Origin: an uncultured Draconibacterium sp.
Lineage (GTDB): Bacteria > Bacteroidota > Bacteroidia > Bacteroidales > Prolixibacteraceae
Direction: 5' to 3'
NCBI RefSeq assembly: GCF_963677575.1
Contig: NZ_OY782038.1
Span: 3,661,501 to 3,725,500 of the forward strand
DNA length: 64,000 nt
The position numbers were made by a program, and so were the translations under genes. The notes under the pieces were generated by a model. That model was not told the DNA's origin, did no database searches, and was given only the letters and a program-made list of their open reading frames with translations. Below, one piece after another: positions 40,501-48,500 of this stretch (positions are counted from its first letter, which is position 1; each line of letters starts with the position of its first letter).

Positions 40501-40788
40501 ACCATTCATTGGCGTATCGAGTTTTCAAATACGCCGGATCCTTTAAACCCAACCGGGCCATATCTAACGCATCCTAATATTGAAGGAACCGGGCAGCCTT
40601 CAACATATATTAATCCGGTAACCGGATTTGCAAAAGATATAGAACTTTGGGGTGATGGCGTGTTTTTTACCGAAGTTGTTCATCATATATATTATTGGGT
40701 GGAGGATTGCAATGGAAAGATGTCGGAAACAATTGATGAAGAAATTAAAATTACCCCCCGTCCCGAGATCATTAAAACTAACTATTGA
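28567..40788 (+). CDS. Giant HYR/SprB-repeat surface protein, paralog 1
   Basis: A 4073-residue secreted protein. The start is GTG, preceded by an in-frame stop; an N-terminal signal (KIFLLFLAGIFLNN) follows. Order of domains: HYR-like domains at about 105-368; a beta-helix-like region opened by GGDWNSPATWQGGVVPG (388-838); an Ig/PKD-like domain (CEGDDINLSA); five near-identical 88-residue HYR repeats (1007-1446); six divergent 80-residue repeats with DIDNGSSDNC (1447-1935); PKD-like domains; two jelly-roll-like segments (about 2510-2695 and 2830-3015); two SprB-type repeats (about 3192-3352, GTYSVTVTDANGC); further HYR domains; and a C-terminal domain from PYENCVEPINWAIYN to KITPRPEIIKTNY. 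It lacks a recognisable type A or B T9SS domain. The next gene encodes a SprF-like protein, which supports T9SS export. Role: adhesin or surface filament. Confidence 0.88.
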   Translation: MNKCYYNQARKIFLLFLAGIFLNNMEINSEEYVNAIVVPQPISNNLFAYEALVFPGKQSNNFLLASLSNTFPEMLKTANDKTVNVNTNQTNIFAPLAMADEDTAAFVYPEDVFVATDLNACRALITSGLSLRDPENIISTLRWQMEGATNAQSPGSGINQLTSYVFNEGTTVVTYQGKTRNNKLINYTFTVTVRDNQVPRLIYSPGNITVSNSAGKCYARVNWTEPIVSDNCVAGNNLIIQSSHASGDDFLVGETEVEYRISDGENEAIHRFTVSVVDREAPELKAPEPIVIVCGEEVEDAFTSWKQFEQAGGKVSDNCAVDFESFRYVRQIASDIRCPYNITRTYSIADVNGNVSEVKRYIQITGEEPQEIQKEQAKTDVTLKSGMATIISTATGGDWNSPATWQGGVVPGIGDNVEIQSGATVTINNNQACDNLLINGNLNVSGTETLQINGNWTNNGSFDPDNGTVEFTGSGSATIGGSAVSTPFKNFILNKGSLNDVLQVNCDIVLDGDITFTSGKLQINTDANVTCTGNSGFLVDTSAGLYINGGSFTGGPFSVTFKGLFRIDNGIATFGGVSGNCVLTQNSGIFDVNGGTVNVAGRLEVSGGDLNISGAGTVVNLNTVGQNSSSMATLDLSVTSDFNMTGGTINFLNPNGSGYFDVLIENTSGTKAVSGGTFSFGDGTSDTYKVSTAIAIPNITTDSQTELEITRIIDANGTYTFNLSDGNGNEIPVEISITADSYASNASIKVTTTDGKFANNQSSANYLLRYWTVELTGITNPDYSITADYRPTDIVGTESEIAAGAWDGSAWTKGNVAGGNTITFNGLTGDVNITGITADAPTVIAGVNSPVCEGDDINLSANPSGDAPFTYSWTGPNFFTSGQPNPIRTNLSAADAGTYSVAITDANGFPANDDVSVTVNILPTFTTCSSSSIPLNTSVGTCAAVANYTVEATGTPEPVLTYSFSGETTGSGNGTGSGSSFNLGTTNVTVTATNVCGSVDCVFDVIVSDNEDPTISCVADQPKDSDAGTCTYTVVGTEFDPTSMDDNCGIASVTNDFNGGATLGGAVFPLGTTTVVWTITDNASNTATCSFDVVVSDNEDPTISCVADQPKDSDAGTCTYTVVGTEFDPTSMDDNCGIASVTNDFNGGATLGGAVFPLGTTTVVWTITDNASNTATCSFDVVVSDNEDPTISCVADQPKDSDAGTCTYTVVGTEFDPTSTDDNCGIASVTNDFNGGATLGGAVFPLGTTTVVWTITDNASNTATCSFDVVVSDNEDPTISCVADQPKDSDAGTCTYTAVGTEFDPTSTDDNCGIASVTNDFNGGATLGGAVFPLGTTTVVWTITDNASNTATCSFDVVVSDNEDPTISCVGNQPKDSDAGTCIYTAVGTEFDPTSTDDNCGIASVTNDFNGGATLGGAVFPLGTTTVVWTITDNASNTATCSFDVVVSDNEDPTALCLPITIQLDATGNASITTADIDNGSNDNCTAIGDLVFALDITDFDCTDVGDNTVTLAVTDEAGNTSTCTATVTVEDNVDPVAICQDITVQLNAAGNATITAADIDNGSSDNCAITSRTLSQNNFDCDDVGENTVTLTITDVNGNSSTCDAKVSVEQIILPTALCKDITVELDASGNATITAGDIDNGSSVVCGTPTLSIDQSTFNCNDVGTQTVTLTVSDQNGNSSQCTATVTVQDNILPTVVCKDIIVALDASGAATITAADIDNGSSDNCSIASLVLDKTSFDCSEVGDHTVTLTVTDEHGNSNLCTANVEIIDDINPTAICRDLTIQLNSSGTAVIAASDINKGSTDNCSIASVTINQTIFDCTDVGTNTVTLTVTDASGNSSTCEGTVTVEDNTNPIAICKNYTVQLDATGNASITAADIDNGSNDACGIASLDLNRYDFTCADLGTNAVTLTVTDNNGNQSSCPAVVTVTDNLPPTASASGSATICIDETHTVSGANANNGTIEWTHDGNGALTDINSLTPGYTSVLADAGNPVTLILTVTGNNACGNNTATASYLINVNSIATVNPIAPMEYCEGETTPAVALSSNLGAAVTFNIAGGQDIGLFNRNNVTEIPSFTAVAGTRTITITPVYDGCPGEPLDVEITVNPTPGVSAAPLSQTICSGEETDILLGSNLAGSTFYWTTTVSPAGSVSGMTDGVDESTTTIAQTLTNNTASEATVTYRIYAKNGECTGAAMDVIVKVKSGITATIASTTTVCQEDPEPNITFTVNGGTAPYIFTYTINGGANQDIQLNSGNTIDVPVPTDTDGDFTYNLVSVYESGGCTHPFNETATVTVSPKPYLSSTLTPTGVCSNNAFAYTPTSVTSGTTFSWSRAAIAGIDNPAETGTDAIDEFLINTTNAPIPVVYTYTLEAVGCTNTQDVVVMVTPTPSLTSTLSPDGVCSESPFSYTPTSDVSETTFPWTRAAVAGISNPAASGTGDINEVLVNTTDNPVAVTYEYTLTSNDCVNQATYSVVVVVTPAPEVIASADVSCVCPGGTVNLTSSSPDISGGTPLPGTLLSEDFNGSTSGWTTTNTSTGGDPSDAAWTLRPEGYTYDAGYWFWVWWISQNYTFSSNDNSQFYLSNSHDQDGGTTRTTLESPAFSTVGYNSLELDFYHYYNDNGGDNANIEVSTDGANWTQIQRYDSDRGSSTNFRHETIDLTAYIGQPTLYIRFRYYATEDYFWAIDNVTVTGTSSGTTADVSWESFSEDFSSSFGEFSTIANPTNVTISEPTQFVVTYVDPETNCPGRYTVFVDICETPEPIIAPDYCAYEGRVLLTAYGGAAGASYSWVDSNGDVVGTNQELIVDIVDVYSVTITNPNGCFASTELSVSNEMVVNGDFEAGNTGFTTDYILSNDLSSGGQGGSTGGEGNYAVGTDGQDYHSNFWGHDHTSGSGNFMIVNGKGSDYVVWEHATPITLDPGINYYFSAWQISLNEVGNDARLSFEIEYDGNTDIIGNITSIDPGIEDDANPWLISGRFYGNWQYTGTTQTTAILRIVNHRIDDSGNDFGLDDISFGTFDPFPLEIDVDFDEVCEGDTLFLYSNSQYGKEPITYSWTGPDGFSSTEQNPFIPNFSLANAGKYKLEALDGYGCEILPDSTDVPFNEAPVANAGPDDFVCTANPVVNLNGTIDGSATSGYWTGSGGTFNPDANALNATYTLSQAEIDAGIAELILSTDDPTGVCEAHKDTLYITVHNSLEITTSSTMPDCHGWATGTATATVSVPTVEPYTYLWSDGQTTAIARNLTAGTYSVTVTDANGCTTQASVIVDEPDLFVISAISPIIVAPSCYGATDGSATMEVTGGTPPYSFIWDAATGDQRTATASNLAAGTYTVLVTDANGCSAATFTATIPNPPPPSLNCPDDVEDFVDPASCTISFGDIEDPLMDGYCTTTLTYELSGATTGSGTGSVNGIDFNVGLTTVKYKIEDTAGNKDSCTFTVFAKHLDLSPTVYTCPPAIVNAGTPDTYVCYKTVSLDEVELDDDCNEIESIWHDSPYSSDPSDASGDYPVGATNFIWYIRDVSGNIETCDVTVIVDDLDPEITCPGNVSETVAANECSKTGVTIGSPTYNDNCPNPELSYVLSGATTGSGTNEVPSYQVFNIGVTTVTYTVTDANNNTDECSFTVTIERLSIPPAVIICPDSPDPVTAVAGTCFAPVNVDAPVINDPCATTSYTIVNDFNNTGDASGLYPVGTTTVTWTITDNSGKTYTCEQEVVVEDIPPTINCHENYTFLADENVDYKDNVTLDDPTYADNCPNPVVEWTRVEPDGTTTHSSSTDINFIPNPGRYYIGVTTITYKITDSSGLTDDCSFTVTVTGIPEIDCPDDILQPTDAGVCTRALDPGVPVLEPGSPSADSWSWEMTGATTGSGSNTGSTPDPISPNPYTFNVGVTTITWTVCNVSGCATCEQIITITDLEPPTFTTQPYENCVEPINWAIYNPSNPNPVSGVNPNLEISPSPDYRLFEIGDTSLDLLSLEDNCCDSVDMTIHWRIEFSNTPDPLNPTGPYLTHPNIEGTGQPSTYINPVTGFAKDIELWGDGVFFTEVVHHIYYWVEDCNGKMSETIDEEIKITPRPEIIKTNY
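31585..32904 (+). repeat. Five tandem 264-bp HYR repeats
   Basis: Units begin GTAAGCGATAA at 31585, 31849, 32113, 32377 and 32641, each exactly 264 bp (88 codons). Units 1-3 are almost identical, while 4 and 5 share substitutions such as AACACCGCC and a Thr-to-Ile codon change in unit 5. Each unit encodes four Cys. Confidence 0.95.
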
Positions 40789-40922
40789 ATCACTGTTGCT
40801 AAGTGTGTTACGTTGTATTATAATATCTTTTTTCACGACTGTCCGACTAAGAAGCAATTATGAAAAGATTCTTTCGCTTCATTTTATTACGCTCAGAATG
40901 ACAGAATATTACGATTGAGAGA

Positions 40923-40979
40923 GCTTCGGGGTGGGGGATGGTTTACGGTAGAGCCGTAAACCATCCCCCACCCCGAAGC
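40923..40979 (+). repeat. Perfect 26-bp-stem hairpin
   Basis: The left arm 40923-40948 (GCTTCGGGGTGGGGGATGGT plus TTACGG) is matched without error by 40954-40979, around a 5-nt loop TAGAG. There is no T-run after it. It lies 134 bp after the stop of the first giant gene and may protect the 3' end of that 12-kb mRNA or end transcription by a factor-dependent route. Confidence 0.85.
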
Positions 40980-41047
40980 CGCCAAAAACTTGTCATTCCG
41001 AGTGTTCACCCATTTTTAGAATGGGCATAAAGAAACAATGACAGAGA

Positions 41048-41133
41048 TGCTGAAACAAGTTCAGCATGACGTTCAAACAACGATTGATAAATTAGTAAAG
41101 TTCGTCACCCTGAACTTGTTTCAGGGGCTTTTT
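41048..41133. repeat. Inverted REP-like hairpin pair, second one terminator-like
   Basis: TGCTGAAACAAGTTCAGCA (41048-41066) and, in reverse orientation, CCCTGAACTTGTTTCAGGG (41108-41126) share the core TGAAACAAGTTCA but differ at the outer stem by paired changes (TGC/GCA against CCC/GGG). The second is followed by GGC and TTTTTT, so it can act as an intrinsic terminator on the plus strand. Confidence 0.75.
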
Positions 41134-41461
41134 TGAAAATCTGTCATTGGCAGCGAAGCGAGGAATCTGTTCGATGTTAGTCAGACAGTAGTGATATTTT
41201 TTAATCCCTGGGAACTGTTGTCAGATTGATTTATTGTGTCCCTTTTTATCTTAATGGGATTTTTTTCGGGTTATTAACAATTCCCATAATGGGAAAATTA
41301 ACAACTAAAATTCTGAAAGCCCTGATTTTTTAAGGGATCTGTGAATATCTTTTTCAGTGGTATTTGGTTGCATTTGTTAATAAATTGTCGTAGTTTGCCA
41401 CTGTTGTTTAGAGAAAATTTGTATCGTCATTAAAAGAATTGTTGTATTAGGGATATTTGTC

Positions 41462-42361
41462 TTGCTAATATCACTTCGCTGTGGTGCACAACAAGATCCT
41501 ATTTTTACTTCATATATGTATAATGGCCAGATCATTAATCCGGCTTATGCAGGTATTTGGGAAAAGATAGGTTTTACCACATTAGTAAGAAAGCAGTGGG
41601 CTGGGATTAACCGTTCGCCTCTGACTGAATACATTTCATTTCACTCACCTTTACGAAACGAAGCTGTTGGTGTTGGACTTAACATCATGAACGATACTTT
41701 TGGTCGCGAAAAGCGCTTAACTGTACTTGGCGATTATGCTTACGAAGTATATCTGTCGCGACGTACACGTATGCGAATGGGGGTAAAATTCGGTTTTACC
41801 AATTATAAGAATCCGCTTACAGAATACATATTATATCCCGACGGAAAATACGACAGGGCTTTTGATGAGGATGTTGACTTAAGTTTTCTCCCTAATTTCG
41901 GTTTCGGAATATTTATTTACCAGGATTATTTTTATGCAGGATTCTCTATTCCAAAGCTCATCGAGAACGATCTGAAAGAAAATTTCCACAACTACTCTAC
42001 CAGTGCTGAAGTACGTACTATATACCTGAATGGTGGTTATGTGCTTCCGCTCGATCCATTTAATTATTTTGTTTTTAAACCCACAATGCTGGTAAAGGCA
42101 ACATGGGGTACGCCACTACAAGTCGATCTTGCTGCAAACTTTATGATACGCGAAAAACTGTGGCTTGGTATATTGGGGCGTACTGGTGGTGCAATATGTT
42201 TTACCGGAAACTGGATGTTTAGTAACAAGTTTAGAGTGGGATTTGCAATGGATATAACAACAAACGATATATACCCATATCAGAACGGAACCTTTGAATT
42301 TACTTTTGGTTTTGATGTGGACTTTTTCGGTCGAAATTATTTGAGATCGAGATATTTTTAA
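41462..42361 (+). CDS. PorP/SprF-family T9SS outer-membrane protein
   Basis: A beta-barrel-type protein of the PorP/SprF family, which assists T9SS export of giant adhesins such as SprB. The N-terminal signature is AQQDPIFTSYMYNGQIINPA followed by YAG; later LGILGRTGGAICFTGNWMF and a C-terminal FTFGFDVDFFGR strand fit the family, at the usual length of about 300 residues. The TTG at 41462 would leave only half a signal peptide. Reading back in frame gives IKRIVVLGIFVLLISLRCGA starting at an ATT at 41429, so the true start is probably upstream and non-ATG. It lies between the two giant genes, and the second giant follows 232 bp later, so this gene is a likely export partner for one or both. 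Confidence 0.9.
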   Translation: MLISLRCGAQQDPIFTSYMYNGQIINPAYAGIWEKIGFTTLVRKQWAGINRSPLTEYISFHSPLRNEAVGVGLNIMNDTFGREKRLTVLGDYAYEVYLSRRTRMRMGVKFGFTNYKNPLTEYILYPDGKYDRAFDEDVDLSFLPNFGFGIFIYQDYFYAGFSIPKLIENDLKENFHNYSTSAEVRTIYLNGGYVLPLDPFNYFVFKPTMLVKATWGTPLQVDLAANFMIREKLWLGILGRTGGAICFTGNWMFSNKFRVGFAMDITTNDIYPYQNGTFEFTFGFDVDFFGRNYLRSRYF

Positions 42362-42593
42362 TGAATGAAAGAATAAAGAATTTAGAAGTGTTTTTACCCA
42401 AAAAACAATAAGAGATGAGAAAAAATGCAGAAATATTAACCGGAAAGTAGGACTTTGAAAGTTCAAAATCCGGTGGTGTAAAGAATCCAGAAATATTTTG
42501 GAAACAAAAGTGTTTTCTGGAAAACTGGCGTTAGCAAATTAAAGTAACGGCAGTGTGTTGATGAAACTCAGAATTTATAATTGACTATTTGAG

Positions 42594-45500
42594 TTGACAG
42601 AAACCCGACATAACCGGACTTTGAAAATAGCATTAATAGTAATGGCTGTTTTTATTGGTATTATAGACGCGAAATCTGTATGTTGGGAAAGCTCTATACC
42701 TAATTCATTGTATGAATCTAAGGAAAAGCAGATCCTGACAGAGCCAGCCTATGGGCATGTAGTGTCTGTAATGGATGCCTCATGGCTAAACGATACAACA
42801 AGTATTGTTTGTCCGAATAATATTACATCATATACCGATTTAAACTCGTGCGTTGCCATAATCAGTACAGGTTTAGATCTTACAGATCCCAATAACAGCA
42901 TTGCTTCCCTTTCCTGGGAAATGACCGGAGCAACCGAAGCCTCGTCTAACAACTTTGGAATCAACCAAATTGGCAGTTATTCTTTTAACGAAGGGACAAC
43001 AGTAGTTACTTACCGTGGTGCAACTCTTTACAACAATTCAATTAACTGCACCTTTACTGTTACTGTATCAGATAACCAGGTTCCACGCCTAATCAGCTCT
43101 CCCGGACACATAACGGTTCGAAATCTGCTTGGAGAATGTTATGTAAATGTGACTTGGACCGAACCTTCAGCTGTCGATAATTGTGTACCTCAAGATCAAT
43201 TGATTTTTACCAGTAATTACAGTTCAGGTCAGCAGTTCCAGGTTGGTTCAACCCAGGTTGAATATCGAATTAGCGATGGAGTAAATACGGCCGTTCATAA
43301 TTTTACCGTAACGGTTATTGATGCTGAAGCCCCGGAACTCATTGCACCACCGGATTTGGAAAGTGAATGTGGAAAGCCGGTACCGGATGCTTTCACAGCA
43401 TGGGAACAATTTGAACAGGCAGGCGGAAGTGCCAACGACAACTGTTCGATTAACTATGGAAGTTTTAGATACACGGGCCAAACCAGCAGTGGTATAACAT
43501 GCCCCTACACAGTAACCCGTACTTATAGTATTTCGGATAATGATGGCAATGTATCTGAAGTTAAGCATGTAATAAACGTAATAGGAGATGGAATGGCTTA
43601 TGAAGCCAACGTTGAATCGACCGAACCTGAAATACTTTTAGAACCCGGAGCAGAAACTCAGGCCGAAATTTTATTCGCAAAAACAGATGTTAGTTGTAAA
43701 GGCAGCAGAACCGGAGTGGTTGACCTGACCCTAAATGGTACCTCCGGAATAGTAAGTTTTGTTTGGTCAACGCAAAATGGAAGTGGTATTGTGCAGGGAG
43801 CTGAAGATCAAACCACATTAAGTGATGGCGACTACACTGTAATGGTTTACGAGGATGGTGTTCGTTTATTGGCCTTCGATTTCAGCATTTTGGTATTCGA
43901 TGATCAGGCGCCGGTGCTAAATGCTCCTTCAACTATTCAACGAAATTGCGGACAATTTATCCCGGCTGCTTATTCCACCTGGTCTGAATTTGCAAATGCA
44001 GGAGGTACAGTTCGTGACAATTGTCAAATTTATTATTCAAGTTTCCGCTTGTCTTCCGAATCTCAAAGTAATCCGGATTGCCCCTATACCCTCACTCGTA
44101 TTTATGAAATTACCGATGTAAACGGAAACCGGGGTTTTGCCGAGCATTTAATTACTGTTGAAGCGGAAGAGATTATTTTGAAATCGGGGATGGCCGGAAC
44201 AATTACAGCACAGGCAACCGGCGATTGGAATGTTGCCTCTACCTGGGACTGCAACTGTATACCTGCTTTTGACGATGATGTTATAATTCCAGCTGGTTTT
44301 ACAGTAACAGTTGATGCAGCTGCAGTAACTAATAATATTACAATTGAGACTGGTGGAACTCTTAATGGAGGAGCAAGCACTCTTCAGGTAAATGGCAATT
44401 GGACCAATAACGGGACATTCACTGCAAGTACAGGAACGATTGAATTTACCGGAACAACAAATGCAATCATTAGTGGAAGTTCAGCGACTACCTTCAATAA
44501 TTTTATTTTGAATAAAGGAACAGATGTAACAACAGATTTGGCTGTTCAAAGTGACATTACAATCACTGATTTGACGTTTGATAATGGAGTTCTGGATGTA
44601 GAGAGTGGGATAACAGACATTGCAGATATAGTAAATATAAATAATACAATTCCTTCAACATCTGGATTGCGAGTTTCTGGAGGAACGTTAACAACCGGTT
44701 ATTATTCAATTATAAATGAAGGATTAATAGAAGTTACATCAGGAACAGCAACTTTTGGAACAGGTAGTGGGAATACGGTACATACCCAAATTGGTGGAGC
44801 CTTTATTGTATCAGGAGGGACGGTTAATATTGCCGGAAGACTTGAGAATACAACAGGAGGGACATTGGCGGGATATCCATCTGGAATAAATATAAATGGA
44901 GGAACAATAACATTAGCAACCGCCGGAAATAATGAGAGTGGTACAGGATCTCTTGATGTTACTACCAACGGTGCATTTAATTTTACGGGAGGGACCATCA
45001 TTTTTGAAAATCCAAGTACCGCAGGAACAGCCCTTGATTTGGGGTTGGTTGATGGGACTGGAGATGGGGCAAAGACTATTACCAATGGGATTTTTCAATT
45101 TGGGAATAATAATACAATTGTAGGCAGTACTTTTTATATTGACAGCAATGTGCCGATTCCCAATATAACCACTTTTGCCGGAAGTGAGCTGTATCTTGCG
45201 ATGCCACCAGACGATGGCGAAACAGTAGCATGTGCTTCCTCTGCCACTCAACCGACTCCCCCGGATGTGTATGATAACTGTGGAGCTCTGATTACCCCGA
45301 CTGGCCCAGACGTTGGTGGTACTTATGTAGATTGTGAAGGAACTATTACATATACATGGGAATATTTAGACTGCGACGGAACGACCACTACGAACTGGGT
45401 ATATACCTATACAATCGAGCGTCAGGACTTCACGATGCCGGAAACAGCCGATGGTACGACAGTTTCCTGTATTGCGGATGCAGTGCTTCCGACATCAGAA

Positions 45501-48500
45501 GTTCCTTCTGTAAGCGACAACTGCGGCAACGTTATTACGCCGGCGGCCCCGACAGATTACGTAGTAACAAGCTACGACGGCTGTGAAGGCGATGTGACTT
45601 ATACTTACACCTTCACAGACTGTGAAGGCAATACGCACGACTGGGTATATACCTATACAATCGAGCGTCAGGACTTCACGATGCCGGAAACAGCCGATGG
45701 TACGACAGTTTCCTGTATTGCGGATGCAGTGCTTCCTGCAGCAGAAGTTCCTTCTGTAAGCGACAACTGCGGCAACGTTATTACTCCGGCGGCCCCGACA
45801 GATTACGTAGTAACAAGCTACGACGGCTGTGAAGGCGATGTGACTTATACTTACACCTTCACAGACTGTGAAGGCAATACGCACGACTGGGTATACACCT
45901 ATACTATCGAGCGTCAGGACTTCACGATGCCGGAAACAGCCGATGGTACGACAGTTTCCTGTATTGCAGATGCAGTATTGCCGACATCAGAAGTTCCTTC
46001 TGTAAGCGACAACTGCGGCAACGTTATTACTCCGGCGGCCCCGACAGATTACGTAGTAACAAGCTACGACGGCTGTGAAGGCGATGTGACTTATACTTAC
46101 ACCTTCACAGACTGTGAGGGCAATACGCACGACTGGGTATACACCTATACAATCGAGCGTCAGGATTTCACGATGCCGGAAACAGCCGATGGCACGACAG
46201 TTTCCTGTATTGCGGATGCAGTATTGCCAACATCAGAAGTTCCTTCTGTAAGCGACAACTGCGGCAACGTTATTACTCCGGCGGCCCCGACAGATTACGT
46301 AGTAACAAGCTACGACGGCTGTGAAGGCGATGTGACTTATACTTACACCTTCACAGACTGTGAGGGCAATACGCACGACTGGGTATACACCTATACTATC
46401 GAGCGTCAGGATTTCACGATGCCGGAAACAGCCGATGGTACGACAGTTTCCTGTATTGCAGATGCAGTATTACCTACAGCAGAAGTTCCTTCTGTAAGCG
46501 ACAACTGCGGCAACGTTATTACTCCGGCGGCCCCGACAGATTACGTAGTAACAAGCTACGACGGCTGTGAAGGCGATGTGACTTATACATACACCTTCAC
46601 AGACTGTGAGGGCAATACGCACGACTGGGTATACACCTATACAATCGAGCGTCAGGACTTCACGATGCCGGAAACAGCCGATGGCACGACAGTTTCCTGT
46701 ATTGCGGATGCAGTGCTTCCGACATCAGAAGTTCCTTCTGTAAGCGACAACTGCGGCAACGTTATTACTCCGGCGGCCCCGACAGATTACGTAGTAACAA
46801 GCTACGACGGCTGTGAAGGCGATGTGACTTATACTTACACCTTCACAGACTGTGAGGGCAATACGCACGACTGGGTATACACTTATACAATCGAGCGTCA
46901 GGATTTCACGATGCCGGAAACAGCCGATGGCACGACAGTTTCCTGTATTGCAGATGCAGTGCTTCCTACATCAGAAGTTCCTTCTGTAAGCGACAACTGC
47001 GGCAACGTTATTACTCCGGCGGCCCCGACAGATTACGTAGTAACAAGCTACGACGGCTGTGAAGGCGATGTGACTTATACTTACACCTTCACAGACTGTG
47101 AGGGCAATACGCACGACTGGGTATACACCTATACTATCGAGCGTCAGGATTTCACGATGCCGGAAACAGCCGATGGTACGACAGTTTCCTGTATTGCAGA
47201 TGCAGTGCTTCCGACATCAGAAGTTCCTTCTGTAAGCGACAACTGCGGCAACGTTATTACGCCAACGGCCCCGACAGATTACGTAGTAACCACCTACGAC
47301 GGCTGTGAAGGCGATGTGACTTATACTTACACCTTCACAGACTGTGAGGGCAATACGCACGACTGGGTATACACCTATACTATCGAGCGTCAGGATTTCA
47401 CGATGCCGGAAACAGCCGATGGTACGACAGTTTCCTGTATTGCGGATGCAGTGCTTCCGACATCAGAAGTTCCTTCTGTAAGCGACAACTGCGGCAACGT
47501 TATTACTCCGGCGGCCCCGACAGATTACGTAGTAACAAGCTACGACGGCTGTGAAGGCGATGTGACTTATACTTACACCTTCACAGACTGTGAGGGCAAT
47601 ACGCACGACTGGGTATACACCTATACAATCGAGCGTCAGGACTTCACGATGCCGGAAACAGCCGATGGTATGACAGTTTCCTGTATTGCGGATGCAGTGC
47701 TTCCGACATCAGAAGTTCCTTCTGTAAGCGACAACTGCGGTAACGTTATTACTCCGGCGGCCCCGACAGATTACGTAGTAACAAGCTACGACGGCTGTGA
47801 AGGCGATGTGACTTATACTTACACCTTCACAGACTGTGAAGGCAATACGCACGACTGGGTATACACCTATACAATCGAGCGTCAGGATTTCACGATGCCG
47901 GAAACAGCCGATGGCACGACAGTTTCCTGTATTGCAGATGCAGTATTGCCGACATCAGAAGTACCTTCTGTAAGCGACAACTGCGGCAACGTTATTACGC
48001 CGGCGGCCCCGACAGATTACGTAGTAACAAGCTACGACGGCTGTGAAGGCGATGTAACTTATACATACACCTTCACAGACTGTGAGGGCAATACGCACGA
48101 CTGGGTATACACTTATACAATCGAGCGTCAGGATTTCACGATGCCGGAGACCGCCGATGGTACGACAGTTTCCTGTATTGCAGATGCAGTATTACCTACA
48201 GCAGAAGTTCCTTCTGTAAGCGACAACTGCGGCAACGTTATTACTCCGGCGGCCCCGACAGATTACGTAGTAACAAGCTATGACGGCTGTGAAGGCGATG
48301 TGACTTATACTTACACCTTCACCGACTGTGAAGGCAATACGCACGACTGGGTATACACCTATACAATCGAGCGTCAGGATTTCACGATGCCGGAAACAGC
48401 CGATGGCACTACAGTTTCCTGTATTGCGGATGCAGTATTACCTACATCAGAAGTACCTTCTGTAAGCGACAACTGCGGCAACGTTATTACTCCGGCGGCC

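Larger units (their letters stand above)
40789..41428. other. Gene-free spacer with hairpins
   Basis: No credible gene. It contains a perfect 26-bp hairpin (40923-40979), a pair of REP-like hairpins in opposite orientation (41048-41066 and 41108-41126), partial copies of the GTCATTCC...GAGGAATCT element around 40996 and 41142-41170, and AT-rich sequence before the SprF-like gene. A TAGTTTG near 41391 resembles a shortened -7 box. Confidence 0.7.

Noticed and set aside
40923..40979. Invertible promoter or phase-variation switch
   Set aside because: The inverted arms are separated by only five bases, too short to carry a promoter, and no invertase gene is in the window.
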